Assembly (NCBI GenBank): GCA_963974105.1
Contig: CAXBBG010000006.1
Span: 1-64,000, forward strand
Direction: 5' to 3'
Length of the DNA: 64,000 nucleotides
From: UBA2136 sp963974105
GTDB lineage: Bacteria > Pseudomonadota > Alphaproteobacteria > UBA2136
Shown here: in pieces, positions 33,217 through 39,804 of the stretch
Layout: each line of letters starts with the position of its first letter
How positions within the stretch are numbered: position 1 is the stretch's first letter
Notes under the pieces: model-generated
Databases searched by the model: none
Told to the model about the DNA's origin: nothing
What the model saw: only the letters and a program-made list of their open reading frames with translations
Position numbers and translations under genes: made by a program

Positions 33217-34062
33217 ATGAGTTGGTTAAAAGACATAGTTAAGCCTGGTGTATTCACGAAATCTAAAAAAGACGTGAAGGCAAACGTGTGGGTAAAATGC
33301 CCTTCATGTTCTGACATGCTTTATAAAAAGGATTTGGCTGCAAATCTTAATGTTTGCCCAAATTGTGAATATCACCACCGCATTACGGTAAACGGTCGTT
33401 TGTCTTATTTAATTGACGAAGGTTCTGACGTGGATGTGCCTGTTAAAGCACCAAAAATGGACCCTTTGAAATTTAAAGACCGTAAGTCTTACGCGGATCG
33501 CCTTAAAGAAGCGAAAAAATCTTCCGATAACGCTGATGCTTTTAAAGTTGTAACGGCTACAATTAAAGGCGAGCCTTGTGTTATTTGTTTGTTCGACTTT
33601 GCTTTTATGGCTGGTTCTATGGGGGTTTATGTGGGTGAAGCCATGGTTGCAGCCGCAGAAAAATCTAAAGAACTTAATATCCCACTCTTAATGATACCAG
33701 CTTCAGGTGGCGCACGTATGCAAGAAGGTATTTTATCTCTCATGCAAATGGCGCGTAGTACAGCGGCTATTTCTATAGTCAAAGATGCAGGAATTCCTTA
33801 TATCGTTATGCTGACAGACCCAACAACAGGTGGTGTAACAGCTTCTTTTGCGATGCAGGGTGATATTTTAATGGCTGAACCAAAAGCTTTAATTGGCTTT
33901 GCAGGGCAACGTGTTATTCAGCAAACCATTGGTGAAACGTTACCAGAAGGTTTCCAGACTGCTGAATATTTGAAAGATCATGGTATGCTAGACATGGTTG
34001 TAGGGCGCCGAGAACAGGCTGATACCTTAGCGAATGTTATGCGTATTTTGCTTAAAAAATAA
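33217..34062 (+). CDS. accD: Acetyl-CoA carboxylase carboxyltransferase subunit beta
   Basis: A 281-residue subunit that, with AccA, transfers the carboxyl group from biotin to acetyl-CoA, the first step of fatty acid synthesis. The N-terminal four-Cys zinc domain is seen (WVKCPSC... and NVCPNC), followed by the crotonase-like carboxyltransferase core (MGVYVGEAMVAAAE, IPASGGARMQEG, LTDPTTGGVTAS, IGFAGQRVIQQT). I choose the ATG at 33217 (MSWLKD), the standard N terminus, over one at 33193. The usual neighbours trpA and folC are absent. A terminator follows. Confidence 0.97.
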   Translation: MSWLKDIVKPGVFTKSKKDVKANVWVKCPSCSDMLYKKDLAANLNVCPNCEYHHRITVNGRLSYLIDEGSDVDVPVKAPKMDPLKFKDRKSYADRLKEAKKSSDNADAFKVVTATIKGEPCVICLFDFAFMAGSMGVYVGEAMVAAAEKSKELNIPLLMIPASGGARMQEGILSLMQMARSTAAISIVKDAGIPYIVMLTDPTTGGVTASFAMQGDILMAEPKALIGFAGQRVIQQTIGETLPEGFQTAEYLKDHGMLDMVVGRREQADTLANVMRILLKK

Positions 34063-34083
34063 CTTAAATAGTTTAGTTGTATA

Positions 34084-34114
34084 AAAAAACTGCCCGAAGG
34101 CAGTTTATTTTTTT
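34084..34114. terminator. Terminator of accD
   Basis: ACTGCC (34089-34094) and GGCAGT (34099-34104) around a CGAA loop, A-rich upstream and T-rich downstream; it may also serve the convergent small gene. Confidence 0.9.
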
Positions 34115-34122
34115 GTAAGCTA

Positions 34123-34545
34123 TTACATGGCGTAATCCATATCGTAATCAACATCATTCATAGAGTTATCTACTTCGAGCTCTTCACGTCGACGCTCTTT
34201 TTCTAAATTTCTAAGTTCATTCATAACAATAGGCGCCATAACCTGTGGGTCGCTTGTTGCTTGGAATGAATAGTTGTTATATTTTGCATTTTCAATGGCA
34301 AGCGATTTTTCTTCTTGCCCCTCACTAAAGTTAGGGGTTTCTGATTGTGCGCGCACCAGTGCCGCATCGCGAAGTTGGTTTTCCGCACGCGAAACGCAAA
34401 GCCTTAAATCATCAGCTTCTTGCTCATTCGCGCATTCGTATTCTAACCCTGCAAATTTAACTGTTAAGTTTTCTTGTTCTTGTTTTGCATTTTGTTGGGT
34501 ATGCTTGCTTTGATTTGCTTTTTTTTGTCTAGCGCTTGTACTCAT
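34123..34545 (-). CDS. Hypothetical charged protein
   Basis: A 140-residue hydrophilic protein of no known family. The N-terminal 30 residues are Lys/Gln-rich and look disordered. A short beta-like motif follows (LTVKFAGLEYECANEQEADDLRLCV), then long helices with Glu and Arg, and an acidic tail ending in repeated Asp-Tyr (VDYDMDYAM). I start at the ATG at 34545, with AAGGGG nine bases upstream. No signal or membrane segment. Function unknown. Confidence 0.62.
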   Translation of the reverse strand: MSTSARQKKANQSKHTQQNAKQEQENLTVKFAGLEYECANEQEADDLRLCVSRAENQLRDAALVRAQSETPNFSEGQEEKSLAIENAKYNNYSFQATSDPQVMAPIVMNELRNLEKERRREELEVDNSMNDVDYDMDYAM

Positions 34546-34654
34546 GTGTTTAGTCCCCTTATTCACCCATATTTAGTAACATAATTACTTATAGGTAGGC
34601 GCTAAAATATGAATATGACACAACTGACAGGCGGTTTTTTATATGTGGTTTTCT

Positions 34655-34680
34655 CAAAAAAAAGAGGGCATAAGCCCTCT
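34655..34680 (-). terminator. Minus-strand terminator
   Basis: AGAGGGC (34663-34669) pairs with GCCCTCT (34674-34680); on the minus strand a run of T follows. It ends the gene stopping at 34699. Confidence 0.88.
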
Positions 34681-34698
34681 ATTCGTTAGCAGTAAAAT

Positions 34699-34995
34699 TT
34701 AATGACGTGTTGAATCTGCATGAATTGCGATATTGCTATGCACGCTTGATTGCCAATTTTTGGCAACCATTGCATTTTCAGCTGCAAGTTCATTTTCTAC
34801 ATATGCTTTAAGCATCTGCAAAGCTTCTTCACGCTCAACGCCCATTTCGTCAGCAACTGATTTAACAGCGTTTGATAAAAGCATCGGATTTGCCGCAGGT
34901 TTACCATTCATGGTTGCGCGTAAAACACGTAATTCCATATCGTTTAGGTCTGCAGTTGCGTTGATTTGAGTTAAATTTTTGTTTGATAATGACAT
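34699..34995 (-). CDS. Hypothetical small helical protein
   Basis: A 98-residue soluble protein with an all-helical pattern (ELRVLRATMNGK, LLSNAVKSVADEMGVEREEALQMLKAYVENEL). The middle could be a helix-turn-helix-like fold, but there is no recognisable family. I start at the ATG at 34995, seven bases after GGAG; the ATG at 35001 would leave no spacing. It has its own terminator. About 300 bases upstream hold no gene. Function unknown. Confidence 0.62.
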   Translation of the reverse strand: MSLSNKNLTQINATADLNDMELRVLRATMNGKPAANPMLLSNAVKSVADEMGVEREEALQMLKAYVENELAAENAMVAKNWQSSVHSNIAIHADSTRH

Positions 34996-35280
34996 GGTCA
35001 TTCTCCAAGTTAAAGTGCACGAAATTGTGCGAATGTGAAAAAGTTATGTGTTTCATGAAAACAGAAAGTTCAATGTTTTTGACACAAAACTTTAAGTTCA
35101 AGTTCTAGTTAATTATAGGGTGGAGTATGAGCTCAATGCAAGCAAAACTGACAATATGCTGACGATTGTTTTCGATGGGGTTGTGTAATAATAAGCGAAA
35201 ATTAGACGTTTAGGTGCAGTATTGGCTTTTAAATGGCTCGATTTATAGTGCAAGTTATGTGAGTGCTAACTATGGGTACG

Positions 35281-35311
35281 AAAAAAAGGAGCTGCTAATG
35301 CAGCTCCTTTT
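35281..35311 (-). terminator. Terminator containing a stop codon
   Basis: GGAGCTGC (35288-35295) pairs with GCAGCTCC (35300-35307), then T-rich on the minus strand. The stop codon of the gene ending at 35295 is inside the hairpin, so the stem codes for the protein's last residues. Confidence 0.88.
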
Positions 35312-35645
35312 GAGTTTTTCGGTTATTCATGTGTAAGTGTTTGATAATGTGCATATAAGGCCTTGGTAAGCGCTCGCCACATTCAAACCCCAAGTCATGG
35401 TCTACATAAAATGTTGCAAAGGTTCCATTGGTAAGCGGAATGGCATATTCATATAGTTTTTCTTTGTGTGCTAGATTTTTAAGACAATAGTCAAATTCAA
35501 TCACATTTCTTTTTTTAATGTCTGCGCCAAAGGCAGTCAATAAATTTTCTGCATCGGTAATGCTGTTAAGGCCACCTTCTTTTTTTAGCTCGTCAAAGGC
35601 TTTGTAAAGTACGAGCGATTTAATATTAACCATATTGGCTGGCAT
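35295..35645 (-). CDS. Hypothetical protein
   Basis: A 116-residue soluble protein, mixed helix and strand, of no recognised family. Central strands (KLYEYAIPLTNGTFATFYVDHDLG) and a basic helical end (IIKHLHMNNRKTQKELH). AAGGAAG precedes the ATG at 35645. It is a single-gene unit whose terminator overlaps the final codons. It is divergent from rpmI across a 360-base gap that mostly belongs to the rpmI leader. Function unknown. Confidence 0.62.
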   Translation of the reverse strand: MPANMVNIKSLVLYKAFDELKKEGGLNSITDAENLLTAFGADIKKRNVIEFDYCLKNLAHKEKLYEYAIPLTNGTFATFYVDHDLGFECGERLPRPYMHIIKHLHMNNRKTQKELH

Positions 35646-35807
35646 AAAGGCTTCCTTGGGGAAAAGTAATACGAAAAGATGTTTCTAAATAGAAATAAAA
35701 CCTTGTTTATTTCTTAATTGACTAACGGTATATAGAGCTGTTTTAGGTACATTGCAAGGGGTAAGGCTAAAAAAAGTGATTTTTTTGTATACGCTTTGTT
35801 TTAGGGC

Positions 35808-35836
35808 TTGCAATTCGTGGCTGTTTGGCGTATTTT
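35808..35836 (+). promoter_or_regulatory. Probable promoter of rpmI-rplT
   Basis: TTGCAA (35808-35813) and TATTTT (35831-35836) with a 17-base spacer. This would give a leader of about 160 bases before rpmI. Confidence 0.5.
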
Positions 35837-35866
35837 CCGTTTGTTATAGATTGTTTCTATATATAG

Positions 35867-36000
35867 GACGCCTTAATGGTTAGTAAAGAGTTGGTTTGCC
35901 CAGCCACCAATAAGGTCTTATTGAACTCCGTCAAAAGGCGGCAGGTATCAAGTATAGTTTACCTTTGGGTACGGCTATCACCTGAAATATAAAGGACGAA
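35867..36000 (+). promoter_or_regulatory. Structured leader before rpmI
   Basis: CGCCTT (35869-35874) can pair with AAGGCG (35935-35940), enclosing a hairpin CAATAA GGTC TTATTG (35908-35923). Further on, TACC can pair with an upstream GGTA or with the GGTA in TTTGGGTA, two exclusive folds before the ribosome binding site AAAGGA. L20 autoregulates this operon in E. coli and Bacillus through leader RNA, so a similar role is plausible here. I could not match it to a described leader family. Confidence 0.4.
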
Positions 36001-36005
36001 ATGTT

Positions 36006-36308
36006 ATGGGTTACAAACTCAAAACTAAGAAAGCCGCAGCTAAGCGTTTCCCTAAGTCTACAGCGACTGGGAAAATTAAGCGTGGTATCCAAGGACACGG
36101 TCACTTCCTGTCTAAATTAGGTCGTAAAGCTTATGCTTTAGCCGGTACTACTTTTGTAAGTGATGCTGACTTTGCACGTGTAGACGCTATGTTACCTTAC
36201 GCTAAATCAAAGCGTAAACGTACTCGCGCACTTAAATCTGCAATGATCCGTCAAGCAGCAGCTAAATTAGAAGCAGCAAACGCTGCGACAGCAAAAGGAA
36301 CTAAATAA
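36006..36308 (+). CDS. rpmI: 50S ribosomal protein L35 with C-terminal extension
   Basis: A 100-residue L35. The first 65 residues follow the family (KLKTKKAAAKRFPKS, TGKIKRG, GHFL, TTFVSDADFARVDAMLPYAKSKRKR). The family usually ends there, at about 65 residues. Here a 33-residue Ala/Lys-rich helical tail is added (RALKSAMIRQAAAKLEAANAATAKG). The frame is closed by a TAATG overlap with rplT, so the extension is really translated and not a missed stop. Translation of rplT is likely coupled. Confidence 0.95.
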   Translation: MGYKLKTKKAAAKRFPKSTATGKIKRGIQGHGHFLSKLGRKAYALAGTTFVSDADFARVDAMLPYAKSKRKRTRALKSAMIRQAAAKLEAANAATAKGTK

Positions 36309-36664
36309 TGTCTAGAGTTAAAGGTGGTGCAGCTTCACGCGCACGTCATAAAAAAGTCCTTAAAATGGCAAAAGGTTACCGCGGCCGTGCTAAAAGCTGT
36401 TTCCGCGTAGCAATTGAAAAAGTTGAAAAAGGTTTGCAGTATGCATACCGTGACCGTCGTACGAAGAAACGTGAATTCCGTCGTCTATGGATTACACGTA
36501 TCAACGCGGCAGCTCGTGAAAACGAGATGACTTACTCAACATTGATGAACGGCCTTAAATTGGCTAACGTTGAAGTTGACCGTAAAGTACTAGCATGGTT
36601 AGCAATGAACGACGCTCCTGCATTTGCAGAGCTAGCGAACAAAGCTAAAGCTGCAACTAAGTAA
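36308..36664 (+). CDS. rplT: 50S ribosomal protein L20
   Basis: A 118-residue L20 that binds 23S rRNA early in 50S assembly and represses its own operon in well-studied bacteria. Typical sequence: RVKGGAASRARHKKVLKMAKGYRGRAKSCFRVAIE, then YRDRRTKKREFRRLWITRINAAARE. Its ATG overlaps the rpmI stop by one base. A strong terminator follows, so pheS is not in this operon, unlike in many Proteobacteria. Confidence 0.98.
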   Translation: MSRVKGGAASRARHKKVLKMAKGYRGRAKSCFRVAIEKVEKGLQYAYRDRRTKKREFRRLWITRINAAARENEMTYSTLMNGLKLANVEVDRKVLAWLAMNDAPAFAELANKAKAATK

Positions 36665-37018
36665 TTTTTTACGAAGTTAAAAAAAGGCGCTTTTAGCGCC
36701 TTTTTTGTTGTGTGAAGTCTATGGTTATATGGATTGTTTGGCGGGGGTAATCTTTTAATAAAAAGCTGACATTTTTATCGTGTATATCAATTTTACGTCA
36801 GCTATAAAAGCGAACGTAAGGCGAATGGGCGCGGTATAAAAGGGGCATATAGGGTATATAACGGTGTATTTAGGTGCGAATTTTAGGGGTGTTTTATTAA
36901 AAAGGAGAACGAGGCTTGATTTTTTTTGTATTTATTACAATAATATACTTAATGAATTAAAAACATTATCTTTTAGCCACCTGCTTTTGCAGGCTACCCT
37001 TTTTTCGGAGGCCATATT
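36665..37018 (+). other. Intergenic region after rplT
   Basis: Besides the terminator (36680-36706) this 354-base gap holds an inverted repeat AGCTGAC (36764-36770) / GTCAGCT (36797-36803) and a hairpin CCTGC TTTT GCAGG (36980-36993) followed by a T-rich run just before the next ribosome binding site, which resembles an attenuator. No convincing gene is present. Confidence 0.4.
36680..36706 (+). terminator. Terminator of rpmI-rplT
   Basis: GGCGCT (36686-36691) and AGCGCC (36695-36700) with A and T runs. Confidence 0.92.
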
Positions 37019-37366
37019 ATGGCAACTCAGAATCCTACATCTAAAAATCCACTTATTGACGGTTTTAAGGGCTTTTTGAACCTTAGCCAAGCAACAGGCA
37101 TTGCGCCATTATTGGCTGCCACATACATCCAAAAATATTTTAACAAACGTGACGCTTTAACCCCTTATTTAGGGTACGGTTTACAAGTGAAATACTCAAC
37201 CTACAGCGCAGCTCAACAATGTTATGAATTGGTTGATATTGACGTTGAGTCAGGTCGTAGACCTGTTGAATATTATAATCTTTATATTTCTGCTGCGGAT
37301 GCTAAAATTTTTAAAAGCCGTATCAATACAACTTTCAATGATGAATTTGTAAGGCTGTGGAAATGA
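37019..37366 (+). CDS. Hypothetical protein
   Basis: A 115-residue soluble protein of no recognised family. The start is firm: GGAGG eight bases before the ATG. The first part is helical (FLNLSQATGIAPLLAATYIQKYF), the second mixed, with many Tyr. No signal peptide. It is a single gene with terminator 37384-37415 and an attenuator-like hairpin before it. Function unknown. Confidence 0.65.
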   Translation: MATQNPTSKNPLIDGFKGFLNLSQATGIAPLLAATYIQKYFNKRDALTPYLGYGLQVKYSTYSAAQQCYELVDIDVESGRRPVEYYNLYISAADAKIFKSRINTTFNDEFVRLWK

Positions 37367-37383
37367 TATTAAAATGTGTGACG

Positions 37384-37415
37384 AAAAAAAAAGCCCCTAG
37401 ATAAGGGGCTTTTTG
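37384..37415. terminator. Bidirectional terminator
   Basis: AGCCCCT (37392-37398) pairs with AGGGGCT (37404-37410), with A and T runs outside; it separates convergent genes. Confidence 0.9.
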
Positions 37416-37433
37416 TTTTTCGTTGGTCTGGTT

Positions 37434-37628
37434 TTACTGGCATTCAATAATAATGCCGGCTTCGTAACCCTTTGTGATGCTATCAAGCGCTTTTTCAAGC
37501 AAGGCACTGTCTTCAGTGTGCATGGCCGCATCATAAGTTTTTTGATACGATGTTGAAATGCCTGGATAGTGTTTTTTTAACTTATCAAACATCGATTTAA
37601 TATCTACTTTGATTGTTGAATTGCACAT
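37434..37628 (-). CDS. Hypothetical small protein downstream of the CYTH gene
   Basis: A 64-residue helical protein of no known family. I choose the ATG at 37628 because GGAGGTGAT, a near-perfect Shine-Dalgarno, stands directly upstream; the longer frame to 37694 would run into the CYTH gene. It starts 20 bases after the CYTH gene's stop, so both share an operon, but the function is unknown. Confidence 0.65.
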   Translation of the reverse strand: MCNSTIKVDIKSMFDKLKKHYPGISTSYQKTYDAAMHTEDSALLEKALDSITKGYEAGIIIECQ

Positions 37629-37633
37629 AATAT

Positions 37634-37647
37634 CACCTCCTAAGGTG
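37634..37647 (-). promoter_or_regulatory. Hairpin masking the Shine-Dalgarno of the 64-residue gene
   Basis: On the minus strand CACCT and AGGTG form a 5-bp stem with a TAGG loop; the ribosome binding site GGAGG lies across loop and 3' arm. It could limit translation unless ribosomes arrive from the CYTH gene. Confidence 0.4.
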
Positions 37648-37648
37648 T

Positions 37649-38266
37649 TTATTTTTGGCGCGCGTTGTAGGGTGTTTCTGCTAAGGCTTTGCATGAAAAT
37701 TCGCTCATACCTGTGAGCTCTTTATCAAACCATGCAGGGGTTTCAAAACTATCTGCTGTTTCTTGGTTGATAAACTCAACTTCTGCTGTATTTGGCATGT
37801 TTGAATTTTCACCATGATACACGTCAACTTCGGCTGTTTTATTGTTGCCAATGCCGACTAAATATCGTGTTTTTAACAGCTTGCAGTCCGTTCTTTCTAG
37901 ATGATATCTGCCAATTCCTTCTGGGATGAGATATTCCATTTCGTGGCAACTGTTGCTGTCAATGCGCTTTTTGATAGTGAGCTTATAAAGCCCATTTTCA
38001 CTGCGAATACGTACGGCGCATAATTGTGGAGAAATGTTCTCTGTACCAGTCACTAAAAGTTCAGGCAGAATGTTTACGAAGTGCTCTTCGGGTTTTATGG
38101 TAAATTGTCCAATGCGTAGGTGTAAACCATCAAATGTAACGGGGCATGTGTCACCTGTAAAATAGCCTTGAACCATTTCAATGGTTTTATAGCTCCATGC
38201 TTTCCAGTTATCATTTTTCAGGGTGAATTTGCGTTCAATTTCAATTGGATTTTGGGTGTCGGACAT
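37649..38266 (-). CDS. CYTH domain protein (triphosphate tunnel enzyme family)
   Basis: A 205-residue protein of the CYTH family (adenylate cyclase class IV, thiamine triphosphatase and inorganic triphosphatase). The signature ExExK is seen as EIERKF at residues 8-13. Further tunnel residues appear as VRIRSENGLYKLTIKKR, EVDVYHG and AEVEF, and the C-terminal LTG...FSCKALA segment matches. An insertion after the first strand (residues about 35-80) makes it longer than the minimal YgiF-like domain. It probably hydrolyses a triphosphate with Mg2+; which one is not clear. GGAGG is present before the ATG. It heads a two-gene minus-strand unit. Confidence 0.85.
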   Translation of the reverse strand: MSDTQNPIEIERKFTLKNDNWKAWSYKTIEMVQGYFTGDTCPVTFDGLHLRIGQFTIKPEEHFVNILPELLVTGTENISPQLCAVRIRSENGLYKLTIKKRIDSNSCHEMEYLIPEGIGRYHLERTDCKLLKTRYLVGIGNNKTAEVDVYHGENSNMPNTAEVEFINQETADSFETPAWFDKELTGMSEFSCKALAETPYNARQK

Positions 38267-38451
38267 ATTTTAGTCCTCCTAAAAAGGCAATAATTGTGTT
38301 TTGTATACCCTACTTTTAAGGCTATTTTGTTAAAAATGCAAGTATTCATATAAAATGATAGAAAAATAGCATGAATGTATAGAAAAATAGGGCACAATGG
38401 GTTATAACTTTCTTTGAATTAAAACCACAAAAAACAGAATGAGTAAAAATC

Positions 38452-39510
38452 ATGACTTCTTTGGACCAGTTGCAAGCTTCAAGCCTTGAACAAGTACAAT
38501 CACTTTCAACGTTAGATGACCTTGAAAATGTGCGTGTTTCTTTGTTGGGCAAAAACGGTGAAATCACTTCTCTCCTTAAACAATTGGGCGCAATGCCAGC
38601 CGAGGAACGTAAAGCATTTGGTAAACAAGTTAACGATGTAAAAGTGGCTGTGGCTAATGCACTTGAAAGCAAAAAAGATACGTTAGAAACAGAAGTTTTA
38701 AACGCGAAACTCGCTTTTGAATCGGTGGATGTAACGCTGCCTGCTCAGGCACGTTCAATGGGTAAAATACACCCTGTTTCATACGTTATTGAAGAAGTTG
38801 AAGCTATTTTAAGCCGTCTTGGTTTTAGTGCGGCTACAGGCCCTGAAGTTGAAACAGATTTTTACAACTTTACTGCGCTTAATATCCCAGAAGATCACCC
38901 TGCAAGGCAAGATCACGATACATTTTATTTGAAAAATTTAGACGCCGACGGTAAGCGTCGCTTATTGCGTACGCAAACATCTAACGTGCAAATTCACACG
39001 ATGGAAAAATTTAAACCACCTATGCGTGTGATGTCTATTGGTCGCGTGTATCGTAATGATTCGGACCTAACGCACACACCACAATTTCACCAAGTTGAAG
39101 GGCTGGCTTTAGATAAAAATCTTACTTTTGGACACTTAAAAGGTACGCTGCAAAAATTCTTGGAAGAATATTTTGAACGTGACATTACCATGCGTTTGCG
39201 CCCAAGTTATTTCCCGTTTACAGAACCAGGTGCAGAAGTTGATATTGAATGCCTGTTTTGTAAAGGTGAGGGGTGCCGTATTTGTTCGCACACAGGCTGG
39301 TTGGAAGTTTTAGGTAGTGGCATGGTACACCGCAATGTTCTAAAAGCTGGCGGGCTTTCACACGAAGAATGGCAAGGATTTGCTTTCGGTGCGGGGATAG
39401 AACGCCTGGCTATGCTTAAATATGGTATTACAGACTTACGTCTTTTTTATGAAAGCGGCATAAGTTTCTTAAAGCACTTTGGTAAAAATTCTACCAATAT
39501 GAAAATTTAA
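38452..39510 (+). CDS. pheS: Phenylalanyl-tRNA synthetase alpha subunit
   Basis: A 352-residue catalytic subunit of the alpha2beta2 enzyme that charges tRNA-Phe. N-terminal coiled coil (residues 1-90) for tRNA binding, then the class II core with motif 2 (IGRVYRNDSDLTHTPQFHQVEG) and motif 3 (FGAGIERLAMLKYGI). A Cys-rich segment (CLFCKGEGCRICSHTGW) is typical of many bacterial PheS. pheT follows, but with a 294-base gap that contains a small lipoprotein gene. Confidence 0.97.
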   Translation: MTSLDQLQASSLEQVQSLSTLDDLENVRVSLLGKNGEITSLLKQLGAMPAEERKAFGKQVNDVKVAVANALESKKDTLETEVLNAKLAFESVDVTLPAQARSMGKIHPVSYVIEEVEAILSRLGFSAATGPEVETDFYNFTALNIPEDHPARQDHDTFYLKNLDADGKRRLLRTQTSNVQIHTMEKFKPPMRVMSIGRVYRNDSDLTHTPQFHQVEGLALDKNLTFGHLKGTLQKFLEEYFERDITMRLRPSYFPFTEPGAEVDIECLFCKGEGCRICSHTGWLEVLGSGMVHRNVLKAGGLSHEEWQGFAFGAGIERLAMLKYGITDLRLFYESGISFLKHFGKNSTNMKI

Positions 39511-39584
39511 AAAAAATAACGACAACTTTAATTTAAATTAAATTATTTATAACGCATTATTAAAATATATAAGGACTATAAAAG

Positions 39585-39728
39585 ATGAAAAAAATGATAA
39601 TAACACTTGTGGTAGCGGTTTTGGTTTCAGGCTGTATGACGAGACAAGATTTCTGTGAAATAACAGATGCACCTGCAACACTTCACCCTGTGATGTCATG
39701 TGCAAATTGTTCATGGAAAGAACTCTAA
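39585..39728 (+). CDS. Small lipoprotein between pheS and pheT
   Basis: A 47-codon frame starting with ATG at 39585, preceded by AAGGA 10 bases upstream. It reads MKKMIITLVVAVLVSGC, a full lipoprotein signal peptide with a VSGC lipobox (Cys at residue 17), followed by a 30-residue mature part with three further Cys (DFCE, SCANC) and no obvious domain. It lies in the gap of pheS-pheT and is probably co-transcribed with them. Similar very short lipoproteins occur widely as entericidin-like or unknown products. I read the translation codon by codon; function unknown. Confidence 0.68.
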   Translation: MKKMIITLVVAVLVSGCMTRQDFCEITDAPATLHPVMSCANCSWKEL

Positions 39729-39804
39729 GATATATATTTTAAGCAACGGCTTAATTTTATAAAACAGCATCAATTATATAGCTAAAAACTTAAGGTAAAA
39801 TAAA

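Noticed and set aside
36864..37079. 71-residue frame across the gap before the gene at 37019
   Set aside because: It overlaps the well-supported start at 37019 (GGAGG) and has no Shine-Dalgarno of its own.
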